Assembly: GCA_964634895.1 (NCBI GenBank)
Contig: CAZWJS010000025.1
Coordinates: 1-21,147, forward strand
Source of the DNA: CG-Epi1 sp964634895
GTDB lineage: Archaea; Thermoplasmatota; Poseidoniia; MGIII; CG-Epi1
Length of the DNA: 21,147 nt
Direction of reading: 5' to 3'
Each line of letters opens with the position of its first letter. Positions within the stretch are counted from its first letter, which is position 1. The position numbers and the translations under genes were made by a program. The notes under the pieces were generated by a model that ran no database searches, was not told the DNA's origin, and saw only the letters and a program-made list of their open reading frames with translations. Positions 5,778 to 12,832 of this stretch are shown here, in pieces.

Positions 5778-8162
5778 ATGTTGCGAAGTACTTCAATCAA
5801 AAATGATTCTTGGAAACCAGTTAAGTTATTAGCGCGGCAATCGGTGGATTCTCCAATAGTAGATATCTCTTGTGATTCCAAAGGAGACGTTGCAGTAGTT
5901 TTATCGGAATCAGAATTGAATATATTCACTAACCGAGCACTTCTTACAAGAGTTGAAGTAGTTAATGGGAAATTTGTGGTTATAACAAAAGATTCACAAT
6001 TGATATTTGTCTTACTTGAAAGTAAAATATCATGTTATGATTCTTGGGGTCAAATACAATGGGAATTTGTGAATGAGTCCCCGATTACTAAGATGAGCCT
6101 CAGTTCAGACGGAAACAACCTTCTATTTTTCTCAGGTAGTATTACAAAATCACTGAATCGTTTTGGTGAGATAGTATGGGAAAATGACTTTACAAATCCG
6201 GTTTTAGATATATCTTTCTCAGAAACTAATCAAATGTTAATATCTTCTAATCGTTCTCTTTTTTTGGTAGAGGCTAATAAAGAAATTACAAAATTAGCAG
6301 ATGGTGATTTCAATAGTATCTTTTGTTCTTCAGAAGGTGTCATATTGTTATCTGGCAAAAAAATGGTTTATATGTCATACAATGGTACACAAATTTGGAG
6401 CAAAGAAGTTCCGAATTCAACTAATATTTCTTTTTCAAATGGAGGTATTAAGAATTTTATGTTAGTGAATGGAAAGAATGTTTTTTGTCAAGATCGTAAC
6501 GGCGATATGATATGGAAATATTCTTCCACCGATAACCTAAGTAATCTTGCTTGTATTGAGTCTGGAAAAATGGTTTGTTTTACTTCTAACAATGTTTTTC
6601 ACGTACTGGATGTAAATGGAGAGCAGGTCTGGACTTACCAAGCCCGCGAAGAAATAACGGGATTTACTTTTTCCTTCCATGGAGGTGATATTATTCTTGC
6701 TTCCAAGAGCAAGATTCATTGGTTTCAAAATGAGGGTTTTTTAAGACTTGAAATTGAGAGTGAATTAGAAAAGGCTAGGGAGTTGATTGACAAAATTTCA
6801 ATTTATGAAAGTAGTGTGACTTATATACAAAACGATATAGATAAAGCACATTCGCTATATTCAGGTAATTTTGATAGATTACGAGCAGCATTTCAAATAT
6901 TATATGATGTCAATTCAAGACTATCTTTACTTCAAAAAAGGCATGTTGAATACCTTGATTCTTTGCCAAATTTCATGGAAAATCTAGGGCTTCAAGGAGC
7001 ACAAACAGATGACATGATCCCGCCACTTTATCCTTATTATTCACTTTATAATGATTTAAAAGACGTTTCGTATTTAGAGAATATTTTAGAAGCTGCTAAT
7101 TATTTTTTATTAAAATTGAATAGAGATGAATTGACTACAACAAACAAGGATGAAAAAATTAAATCAAAAGATCCTCATTTTTTTAAATCAGCTAAGAAAG
7201 GTATTTCCCAAGAAGTCCGAAATATAGAGGGCTTAATTGCAAGTAGTGAAGCTGATGTATCTTCATTTGAATCTAAATTAAGAGACATGATTATGGATTG
7301 GCTAAAAACTGGCCAAATAGAATCTCAGATTCGTAGATTTTCTGATGAATATTCTAGAAGTAATGAAATAAGATTTCTAAAGCACGACTTAATTAAAGAC
7401 AAAATCGACAATCATATGGCCTTTGTCGACTATTCTGATGCGAAAGGCCTCGTAACACTCGTTTCAGTCACTTTTAGTTGTAAAGAAAAAGTTAATCTAA
7501 TTCTCAATATCAAAAATGAATCGAGTGAAATAATACGAAATTTAGTCCTAAGGATAAAACTTGAAGGGGGAGGACTTAATTTGTTTGAACCTGCTTCTGG
7601 CGTCCTTCGTTTTGAACACTTGAATCCCAATGAAAAGATATCTCCAATTTTTCTCTTAAATTCTGTGAATCGCAATTATTCCCGTGTAGTTTTGGTTATT
7701 CAATATCAGGATTCGGCCGGTCGTCAGCATACTAGTTGGCTAGGAGAAGCTGAAGCCAATTTTTTAGGTTGTTATATCAAACCATTAGAAATTAATGAAG
7801 ATGAGCATGGAGATTATCGTCTTGAATTTAAAGACTTTAATTCTCATGGAGTTCTCAATATTGAAGGCTTAACAATCAATCGTATAACGAAAATTTCTAA
7901 GGAAATACCTGGAATGCATCTTTGTAATTTTAAGGAGGAGAGTTCGAGATCAATTATTTACCAAGCAGCAAAATCGAGTCTTGATGATTCTTATTACTTA
8001 TCTATGATTTTCTTGAGAAAAGCAGGAGGTGAGCAATCTCAAAGAAATATTCTTGAATTAATATGTCATTCTACAGATATTGTCCATTCATCAGAATTAA
8101 GAGACGAGATTATTTCCTATCTTAAAACAAAATTGCTAGCAGCTAATGGCCGATTAGTTTAG
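5778..8162 (+). CDS. Large unrecognised protein: beta-propeller, helical/coiled-coil and C-terminal beta region
   Basis: 794 residues; I do not recognise a named family. Residues 20-325 look like a WD40/PQQ-type beta-propeller. Repeats of the form G-x-x-(I/V)-W place tryptophans at residues 95, 134, 207, 246 and 285, spaced by 39 or about twice 37, so seven or so blades of 38-39 residues are likely. Residues 325-545 are charged and helical with likely coiled-coil segments (ESELEKARELIDKI and the region around 475-540). Residues 555-790 alternate hydrophobic strands (VNLILNIKNESSEIIRNLVLRI), suggesting an Ig-like or CARDB-like beta fold. There is no signal peptide or membrane helix, so it is probably cytoplasmic and a scaffold. 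The ATG at 5778 follows the tRNA by 61 bases. The stop overlaps the end of the convergent TFS gene by four bases. Confidence 0.75.
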   Translation: MLRSTSIKNDSWKPVKLLARQSVDSPIVDISCDSKGDVAVVLSESELNIFTNRALLTRVEVVNGKFVVITKDSQLIFVLLESKISCYDSWGQIQWEFVNESPITKMSLSSDGNNLLFFSGSITKSLNRFGEIVWENDFTNPVLDISFSETNQMLISSNRSLFLVEANKEITKLADGDFNSIFCSSEGVILLSGKKMVYMSYNGTQIWSKEVPNSTNISFSNGGIKNFMLVNGKNVFCQDRNGDMIWKYSSTDNLSNLACIESGKMVCFTSNNVFHVLDVNGEQVWTYQAREEITGFTFSFHGGDIILASKSKIHWFQNEGFLRLEIESELEKARELIDKISIYESSVTYIQNDIDKAHSLYSGNFDRLRAAFQILYDVNSRLSLLQKRHVEYLDSLPNFMENLGLQGAQTDDMIPPLYPYYSLYNDLKDVSYLENILEAANYFLLKLNRDELTTTNKDEKIKSKDPHFFKSAKKGISQEVRNIEGLIASSEADVSSFESKLRDMIMDWLKTGQIESQIRRFSDEYSRSNEIRFLKHDLIKDKIDNHMAFVDYSDAKGLVTLVSVTFSCKEKVNLILNIKNESSEIIRNLVLRIKLEGGGLNLFEPASGVLRFEHLNPNEKISPIFLLNSVNRNYSRVVLVIQYQDSAGRQHTSWLGEAEANFLGCYIKPLEINEDEHGDYRLEFKDFNSHGVLNIEGLTINRITKISKEIPGMHLCNFKEESSRSIIYQAAKSSLDDSYYLSMIFLRKAGGEQSQRNILELICHSTDIVHSSELRDEIISYLKTKLLAANGRLV

Positions 8163-8467
8163 TATTCTCTCCACCTATGCTTACATTTTGTACATTGGTA
8201 AAATCTGGTAGTTGGTTCATCAGCAGCTCTTGTTTGCCTAAGATAGAAAGTAGCTTCATTATGTTTACATTTTCCACATATAATCTTTGTAGTTGGTAAT
8301 GTTCCTTCAATACTTTCGGTTACAACCATTTCATTGTCTTTCCTTTCTCTACTAGTTATCTTTGCTTCACCTTTATTTTCAGAATGGCCACAATTAGGTC
8401 TTTTACACTCCCTTTTACCAGTTGTTCTATTAAGTACCAATATCGATTTACATTTTGGGCAAAACAT
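8159..8467 (-). CDS. tfs: Transcription factor S (TFS, TFIIS-like RNA cleavage factor)
   Basis: 102-residue archaeal TFS, which rescues backtracked RNA polymerase by stimulating transcript cleavage. It has two zinc ribbons. The N-terminal one is FCPKCKS...CKRPNCGH (residues 2-27), as in RPB9/TFIIS-like subunits. The C-terminal one is CGKCKHNEATFYLRQTRAAD followed by CTKCKHRW. The acidic tip Asp-Glu in RAADEP is intact, so cleavage activity is expected; inactive TFS paralogues lack it. It is the third gene of a ferredoxin-membrane protein-TFS operon. The ATG at 8467 comes 2 bases after the preceding stop. Its stop codon overlaps that of the convergent propeller gene. Confidence 0.95.
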   Translation of the reverse strand: MFCPKCKSILVLNRTTGKRECKRPNCGHSENKGEAKITSRERKDNEMVVTESIEGTLPTTKIICGKCKHNEATFYLRQTRAADEPTTRFYQCTKCKHRWREY

Positions 8468-8469
8468 AT

Positions 8470-9153
8470 CTATTTCACATTTTCAATCAGATTCATTCCT
8501 TGATTTATACCCTCTTCATTTGTGGCAAATAAGATACAAATTATAGTTTGAAAATTGACAAATTCTGCAGTTGTAACTGGTTTGGTCCAATAGAATACTT
8601 TTGCTTCAATTTTATCTTCTTCATCATGGTTAATAAAAAAACCATCAGATGCACCATTTTTATTTATCATTGCGGTAGAGTATAATTGTACAGTATTTTG
8701 CGGTAATTCGTTATTATTTTCATTTGAGATATAAACACGTCCCATATCTAAACCTTCTTTCTCAGCATTATAAGTTAATTTTTGGACAACTAAATTGGTC
8801 ATAGTCGGTTGATTCGTCACATCAGATATCTTTCCTAAGTCTAAGAATGATCTTATCGAAACAATAGTTAAAGTCCCAGATTCGCCATCTACGCTTTCAT
8901 AGGTCTTACTAGAAATTTTCAAATGGCCGTTAAATTCTTTTGTTTGAATTTCATCATATGGTCCATTCCATTGCCCAGTGTAAAGGGCAAAGGCTGAACC
9001 ACTATCTATCTCAGCAGTAGTGTATTGAACCAGTTGTGAACCTCCAATTAGAAAAGAAACTACAATTATTAAACAGAGGTAGAACAATCTTCTAAAGATA
9101 CCTCTTTTACGTTCTTTTTCCCAACCACCAACACGTAATTCAGTTTCTTCCAT
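8470..9153 (-). CDS. Unknown single-pass membrane protein
   Basis: 227 residues with no recognised family. A charged N-terminus (EKERKRGIFRR) precedes one hydrophobic segment at about residues 23-38 (LFYLCLIIVVSFLIGG). The positive-inside rule predicts a signal anchor, with the remaining roughly 185 residues outside the membrane. That outer part is beta-rich and polar with no obvious catalytic motif. It includes SFLDLGKISDVTNQP and SDGFFINHDEEDK, and shows no cysteine pairs or lipobox. It sits 11 bases after the ferredoxin gene and 2 bases before TFS, so it is cotranscribed with both. The layout recalls exosortase/archaeosortase EpsI-like proteins, whose charged start leads into one helix and a beta domain, but the resemblance is only general. 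Confidence 0.7.
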   Translation of the reverse strand: MEETELRVGGWEKERKRGIFRRLFYLCLIIVVSFLIGGSQLVQYTTAEIDSGSAFALYTGQWNGPYDEIQTKEFNGHLKISSKTYESVDGESGTLTIVSIRSFLDLGKISDVTNQPTMTNLVVQKLTYNAEKEGLDMGRVYISNENNNELPQNTVQLYSTAMINKNGASDGFFINHDEEDKIEAKVFYWTKPVTTAEFVNFQTIICILFATNEEGINQGMNLIENVK

Positions 9154-9164
9154 TTTAGCGGCAG

Positions 9165-9509
9165 TTAGTCTTCAGTAATAAGGACTGCTTCGACTGGGCA
9201 AACAGATTCACATGCTCTACAAATTATGCATTCATCTTCCCTAATCATTATTGCTTTTTTATCTGAAGCTTCTGAATTTGGTGTGTCAATCCATTCGAAG
9301 ACTTCTACGGGACATGCGTCAATGCAAGCGCCATCAGCAATGCATTCATCAAAATCAACGCCGACTACTGTACCCCATATTCCTAATTTGTCTGAATTTA
9401 TTCCTTCATACGAATCACTATCCTTGGCCCATATTTGTATGGGTTGATTCTCGCCATCATAAGTGTCGACTTTTTCAAAAGTCGAATGATAATCCTCATC
9501 GATTGCCAT
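9165..9509 (-). CDS. fdx: 7Fe ferredoxin of the Sulfolobus/Thermoplasma type, apparently without the zinc site
   Basis: 114-residue electron carrier, in these archaea the usual partner of 2-oxoacid:ferredoxin oxidoreductases. Cluster motif I is C56-IA-D59-GA-C62-IDA-C66-P; Asp59 stands where a 4Fe cluster has its second Cys, so a [3Fe-4S] cluster is expected. Motif II, C94-II-C97-RA-C100-ESV-C104-P, forms a [4Fe-4S] cluster with C66. An N-terminal extension of about 45 residues and GTVVGVDFD match the zinc-containing ferredoxins of Sulfolobus and Thermoplasma. From memory of those sequences, the histidine before GT(I/V)VGVDFD is a zinc ligand; here it is Trp45, and the extension has only His8. 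The ATG at 9509 heads the three-gene operon with TFS. It is divergent from aEF-1beta. Confidence 0.9.
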   Translation of the reverse strand: MAIDEDYHSTFEKVDTYDGENQPIQIWAKDSDSYEGINSDKLGIWGTVVGVDFDECIADGACIDACPVEVFEWIDTPNSEASDKKAIMIREDECIICRACESVCPVEAVLITED

Positions 9510-9534
9510 ATTATCAACTAATAGGTAGCATACC

Positions 9535-9575
9535 CATTAATAATGTTTCTCACACACTGCCCAAATTAATTAAAG
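9535..9575. promoter_or_regulatory. Divergent promoter region, ferredoxin operon / aEF-1beta
   Basis: For the plus strand, AATTAATTAAAG (9564-9575) ends about 23 bases before the aEF-1beta ATG at 9598, suggesting a leaderless start. For the minus strand, CATTATTAATG (9545-9535) is centred about 31 bases above the ferredoxin ATG. The minus-strand box is the less certain one. Confidence 0.4.
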
Positions 9576-9597
9576 ACCCCCTGAAAACTACATAATT

Positions 9598-9864
9598 ATG
9601 GGTGAGGTAGCATTGAAATATAGATTGATGCCTGAATCGCCAGATTCAGATATTGAGGCAATTATTGCCGCAATTCCAAGAGTTCTTCCTGATGATGCCA
9701 ATCTTGGAGCGCATGAGGTCAAACCATTTGCCTTTGGACTTAATGCAATAATGATTGCAGTTATTGGCATAGATAGAGATGGTTTTGCCACTGAGGTAGA
9801 AGAAGGGCTTAATGGCCTTGATGGGATTCAAACCGTAGTTTTAGAGGCACAATCATTGATTTAA
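9598..9864 (+). CDS. ef1b: Translation elongation factor 1-beta (aEF-1B)
   Basis: 88-residue guanine nucleotide exchange factor for aEF-1alpha. The whole length matches the archaeal aEF-1beta domain: MGEVALKYRLMPESP at the start, AHEVKPFAFGLNAIMIAVI in the middle and EGLNGLDGIQTVVL near the end, where the consensus reads E-x-L-x-x-(I/L)-x-G-(I/V). The ATG at 9598 is 88 bases from the divergent ferredoxin start. Many euryarchaea place a small zinc-ribbon gene directly upstream; there is no room for one here. Its partner aEF-1alpha is at the left edge of the window. Confidence 0.93.
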   Translation: MGEVALKYRLMPESPDSDIEAIIAAIPRVLPDDANLGAHEVKPFAFGLNAIMIAVIGIDRDGFATEVEEGLNGLDGIQTVVLEAQSLI

Positions 9865-9879
9865 TTATACAGCACAAGG

Positions 9880-9887
9880 ATATAAAT
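9880..9887 (+). promoter_or_regulatory. TATA box of the plsC-like gene
   Basis: ATATAAAT lies at -28 to -21 from the ATG at 9908. Transcription would begin at or just before the start codon, independently of aEF-1beta, which ends only 43 bases upstream. Confidence 0.5.
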
Positions 9888-9907
9888 GCAGTTCACAATC
9901 AACGTCC

Positions 9908-10633
9908 ATGGCTAATCGTGCACCTTTGATTTATACAACAACACGTTTGACAGTGGGCACTTTTCTTAGAATAATTTTTAGACCTCGTTATTTGGATAAA
10001 AATAAGATTCCTGCAGATGGCCCTCTAATCATAGCTGCTAATCACTTATCACATATAGATCCAGCCTTTATTATGACTGCAATAAAGAGACCGGTTTCAT
10101 ATATGTCTAAAAAGGAACATTTCAATGGTGTTATTCGAAGACTTATCTTCAAAAAAGTAGGAGTTATATCTGTGGACAGGGAAATTGGCGGTGCTGAAGG
10201 ATTAGAAAAAGCTATGGAAATTTTAAAGGAAGGAGGTGCCATTGGCATTTTTCCTGAGGGTACTAGGTCTCGAGATGGTAAGCAAGCAACTGGAAAAACT
10301 GGTGTCGCGAGACTAGCATCAGCTACAGGGGCTGCTGTAGTCCCTGTTGCAATTCGTCAAACCGATGGTGTTTGGCCAGTTAGTAAAAGAATCCCACGTC
10401 CTTGGCGAAAATTTTATTACAAATTTGGAGATCCAATGTATTTTGGTGAAGGTAATGTAACCAAAGAATCATTGAGGGGTTTTACAGATAAAGTAATGGA
10501 CCAAATTAGCGTTCTTTCAAAGGAATGTGAAGAATATTGGGAATCAAAAAAATTATCCGTGCGATTTAAGAAATGGTCTGACTCTTGGCGCAATAAACGC
10601 AAAGTTAGAGCCTTTTCTCAAGTAAAAAAATAA
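9908..10633 (+). CDS. plsC: PlsC-family acyltransferase (1-acylglycerol-3-phosphate acyltransferase-like)
   Basis: 241-residue PlsC/LPLAT-superfamily acyltransferase, which transfers a fatty acyl group onto glycerol phosphate backbones or a related acceptor at the membrane. Block I NHLSHID gives the catalytic H46-x4-D51 pair. Block III FPEGTRSRDG (115-124) binds the acceptor phosphate, and block IV VVPVAI is at 144-149. The tail is basic, rich in Lys and Arg, and may help membrane association. The length is normal for the family. An own TATA box suggests a separate leaderless transcript. Ester-lipid acyltransferases are unexpected in archaea with ether isoprenoid lipids, but such genes have been reported in marine Group II/III euryarchaea. 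The true substrate is unknown. The stop directly abuts the end of the convergent DUF1499 gene. Confidence 0.9.
   Translation: MANRAPLIYTTTRLTVGTFLRIIFRPRYLDKNKIPADGPLIIAANHLSHIDPAFIMTAIKRPVSYMSKKEHFNGVIRRLIFKKVGVISVDREIGGAEGLEKAMEILKEGGAIGIFPEGTRSRDGKQATGKTGVARLASATGAAVVPVAIRQTDGVWPVSKRIPRPWRKFYYKFGDPMYFGEGNVTKESLRGFTDKVMDQISVLSKECEEYWESKKLSVRFKKWSDSWRNKRKVRAFSQVKK
10624..10630 (-). terminator. Candidate oligo-T terminator of the mevalonate operon
   Basis: Seven T on the minus strand begin 3 bases after the DUF1499 stop codon, inside the last codons of the convergent plsC-like gene. Oligo-T without a hairpin is enough for archaeal termination. Confidence 0.4.
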
Positions 10634-11122
10634 TTAGGTTATTTCTAATATATTCTTGTGTAATTTTTGGATTCTTTTTTCATTCACTTGTAAATCATAA
10701 TATCCCAATCTTGATTGACTTTGCATCCAAACTATCGTTTTCCCCTCATCTTCAAATATTTTTATAGCAATATCATCGTAAAATCTAAAGAATGGTGTAA
10801 TGTCAATTGCATGAATAAATCCCGTATCCTCATTAATAATTTTCATTCTTGGTTTTGAGTTGATGATGCTAACTATTTTTTTTTGGATATTTTTGGTATT
10901 GTTTTTTAATTCAATTGGTTTGAGCCCATACCCTCTATTATTAAAGTCAGCAACTCTTGTACATTTACTTCTTACGTTGCATTTTTTAGGGAATCTTGTC
11001 CATTTCTTAGTTGGGGCTAAAAGATATATTACATTTATCATAACAATATATCCTATAATTGTGATTGATGTAATTATTGGTATTATTGTATTGAACGTCA
11101 AATTATGGAGGTCTAAATTCAT
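10634..11122 (-). CDS. DUF1499-like membrane-anchored protein
   Basis: 162 residues. One hydrophobic segment at about residues 12-36 (from IIPIITSITIIGYIVMINV on) is followed by a domain resembling DUF1499 (COG4446). The supports are a short cysteine pair (KKC48-x5-C54), FFRFYDDIAIKIFED and the C-terminal signature SQSRLGYYDLQVNEKRI, matching the family pattern S-x-S-R-x-G-x-x-D-x-x-x-N-x-x-R. Family function is unknown. The gene starts directly after the stop of the fused aconitase X gene (TAAATG), so it is the last gene of the mevalonate operon. The domain is probably outside the cell or on the membrane face; orientation is not certain. Composition is more AT-rich than its neighbours. Confidence 0.75.
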   Translation of the reverse strand: MNLDLHNLTFNTIIPIITSITIIGYIVMINVIYLLAPTKKWTRFPKKCNVRSKCTRVADFNNRGYGLKPIELKNNTKNIQKKIVSIINSKPRMKIINEDTGFIHAIDITPFFRFYDDIAIKIFEDEGKTIVWMQSQSRLGYYDLQVNEKRIQKLHKNILEIT

Positions 11123-12832
11123 TTATGATCTCTCTAAACATTTTAGTTTAACGTTACCATTTTCAAGTGTTAGTCTGAGTTTGTCTCCATTATTTACTGA
11201 TTGACATGGATTCCCATCAAATGAATGTGCATAAGGAATGCCGAGGATGCTACATGCAGGAATTGTTTGCTGATCTAAATCAGTATTAATTATTGCTCTT
11301 GGTCCATTGCCGTTATAGAATAATCCAAGCAAAACATAGGGAGCTACAGTAGATCCACTTCCTCTTGGAAAAATTAGAATCTTATTTTTCATTGATTCAC
11401 CATTTATGGGGTGTCCTTCTTCCTCTATTTCTCCAGTAATTCTATTTACAAATCCTAAAAAGGTAATAGGCACATCAGTTACTAAGGCCTCCCCTTGTAT
11501 TGACCATGAACTCTGTGAGTCTAATCCTTTACCATGTATTTCTAAAGAACTTTTCTGATGAGTTTTAGATGAATTATGAATTATATTTTTCTTAGTAACT
11601 TTGTTAGTTTCTATATCATACAATGCTTTAGGGTTTGCAGCATGCTTTATACACTCTTTTAATCTAGCTACAGAAGTATCTATAGAATTTAGTCCAGATT
11701 TCAAATAGTGTTCGGCTTTCATTGAATTAGTCAAAATATGTTTCACTTTTTCATGATTATAGTGAACAACTTCAGGGCAGGTTTCCTTCAAGATTAGTCC
11801 ACCAGCTTTTTCTATTTTTTTGATAAGCCCTTTTTCTTCAGCTCTATCAAAGTTTAGAGATGAGGTGAAAATCCAAAGGCGCTTATTTGGTATTGCAAAC
11901 TCCTTCAAGTAATCAGCAGTTCGTTGAATTTCTTCAAGTGATGCTTGTGGGCACCCAATAGTCACTAAATCTACTTTCTTTTTTGGTGCTAATTCTTTAT
12001 ATCTTGTATCCAAATCAGATTTTAAAAAGCTAATTTCAGATTGATAATTAGTCTTCTTTGGAGGCATAGTAAATCCTTCGATAAATAATAAAGGGCAACC
12101 ATAGTTTGCAGCAGCAGCAGCTAGGGACTTTTTACCCTCTGAATTAAGTTTTTTTATACCAAATATGTGAGGAATCGGCCCATAATCTAGTTTCCATCGA
12201 GGTTCAATTTGTTTCCCAATCCAGTCACCAAGAATTGAGTAGTCAACAGGTTCATTTAGTTCACATCTAACATTAATTTTTAGGTTTGGGAGGCGATTTT
12301 CATCAAGCAAAAGCCCATATTTTGGAGTGAAACCACATAGTGCAGTTGCAATAGCAGATAATCCAGATTCTCTATTAGTTCTTAATTTTGTGTAACTATT
12401 AGCAAAACAAACAGCATTTGATTCAGCCCACGAGGCATTACCTTCACTTTTTATGTTATCATATGGTGTGCAGGAAAGTGACAATTCTATGCCTAATTTC
12501 TCATAGGCGTCCAGTATTTTTTGTTGTTTTTCAACATAATCTTTCACTGGAATATCCATCTCTTTGAATTTCGTCCTGTCACATCCAGCAGAATTTAAAG
12601 TGGTTTCCACTGCCGTTTTAATGTTTTCTTCAGATCCTAAATCTTCTAGAAATCTAATCAAACCATCACCTCCGGTTAGAGGAGAAACTCCTGAAACGTG
12701 TGCTGAAACAACAGGAATTAATTTCTCAGCGTTCGCAGCTTTCCCTAAGTCAACCAAGAGCCTGATTGCTTTTTGTTTAGTTGGGCCTTGTTTCCCATCT
12801 AACATTCTTTTCTGCTCTGAGTTTAACTTCAT
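11123..12832 (-). CDS. Aconitase X, fused large and small subunits (probable phosphomevalonate dehydratase)
   Basis: 569 residues combining two parts that are usually separate in archaea. Residues 1-400 are the large aconitase X subunit (DUF521): SAHVSGVSPLTGGDG near 43-57, SLSCTPYDN, CGFTPKYGLLLDENR and IGCPQASLEEI, whose cysteines are candidates for the Fe-S cluster. Residues 434-569 are the small swivelling subunit (DUF126): GKGLDSQSSWSIQGEALVTD, ITFLGFVNRITGEI, GHPINGES and IFPRGSGSTVAPYVLLGL, with the conserved Ser in GSGST near 494. A polar linker (401-433) joins them. In archaea this enzyme dehydrates mevalonate 5-phosphate to trans-anhydromevalonate 5-phosphate; the neighbours mevalonate kinase and UbiD decarboxylase strongly favour that role over hydroxyproline dehydratase. 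It starts by a one-base overlap (TAATG) with the decarboxylase. Confidence 0.9.
   Translation of the reverse strand: MKLNSEQKRMLDGKQGPTKQKAIRLLVDLGKAANAEKLIPVVSAHVSGVSPLTGGDGLIRFLEDLGSEENIKTAVETTLNSAGCDRTKFKEMDIPVKDYVEKQQKILDAYEKLGIELSLSCTPYDNIKSEGNASWAESNAVCFANSYTKLRTNRESGLSAIATALCGFTPKYGLLLDENRLPNLKINVRCELNEPVDYSILGDWIGKQIEPRWKLDYGPIPHIFGIKKLNSEGKKSLAAAAANYGCPLLFIEGFTMPPKKTNYQSEISFLKSDLDTRYKELAPKKKVDLVTIGCPQASLEEIQRTADYLKEFAIPNKRLWIFTSSLNFDRAEEKGLIKKIEKAGGLILKETCPEVVHYNHEKVKHILTNSMKAEHYLKSGLNSIDTSVARLKECIKHAANPKALYDIETNKVTKKNIIHNSSKTHQKSSLEIHGKGLDSQSSWSIQGEALVTDVPITFLGFVNRITGEIEEEGHPINGESMKNKILIFPRGSGSTVAPYVLLGLFYNGNGPRAIINTDLDQQTIPACSILGIPYAHSFDGNPCQSVNNGDKLRLTLENGNVKLKCLERS

Noticed and set aside
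5651..5929. Minus-strand ORF of 92 codons across the tRNA-Thr gene
   Set aside because: Its C-terminal part is simply the antisense translation of the tRNA (the familiar RRDLNPRPADYKSAAQPG artefact), and the rest is antisense to the start of the propeller gene.
11123..12832. Interpretation of the aconitase X gene as cis-3-hydroxyproline dehydratase
   Set aside because: The protein family allows it, but one-base overlap with the UbiD-type decarboxylase and the adjoining mevalonate kinase make phosphomevalonate dehydratase far more likely.
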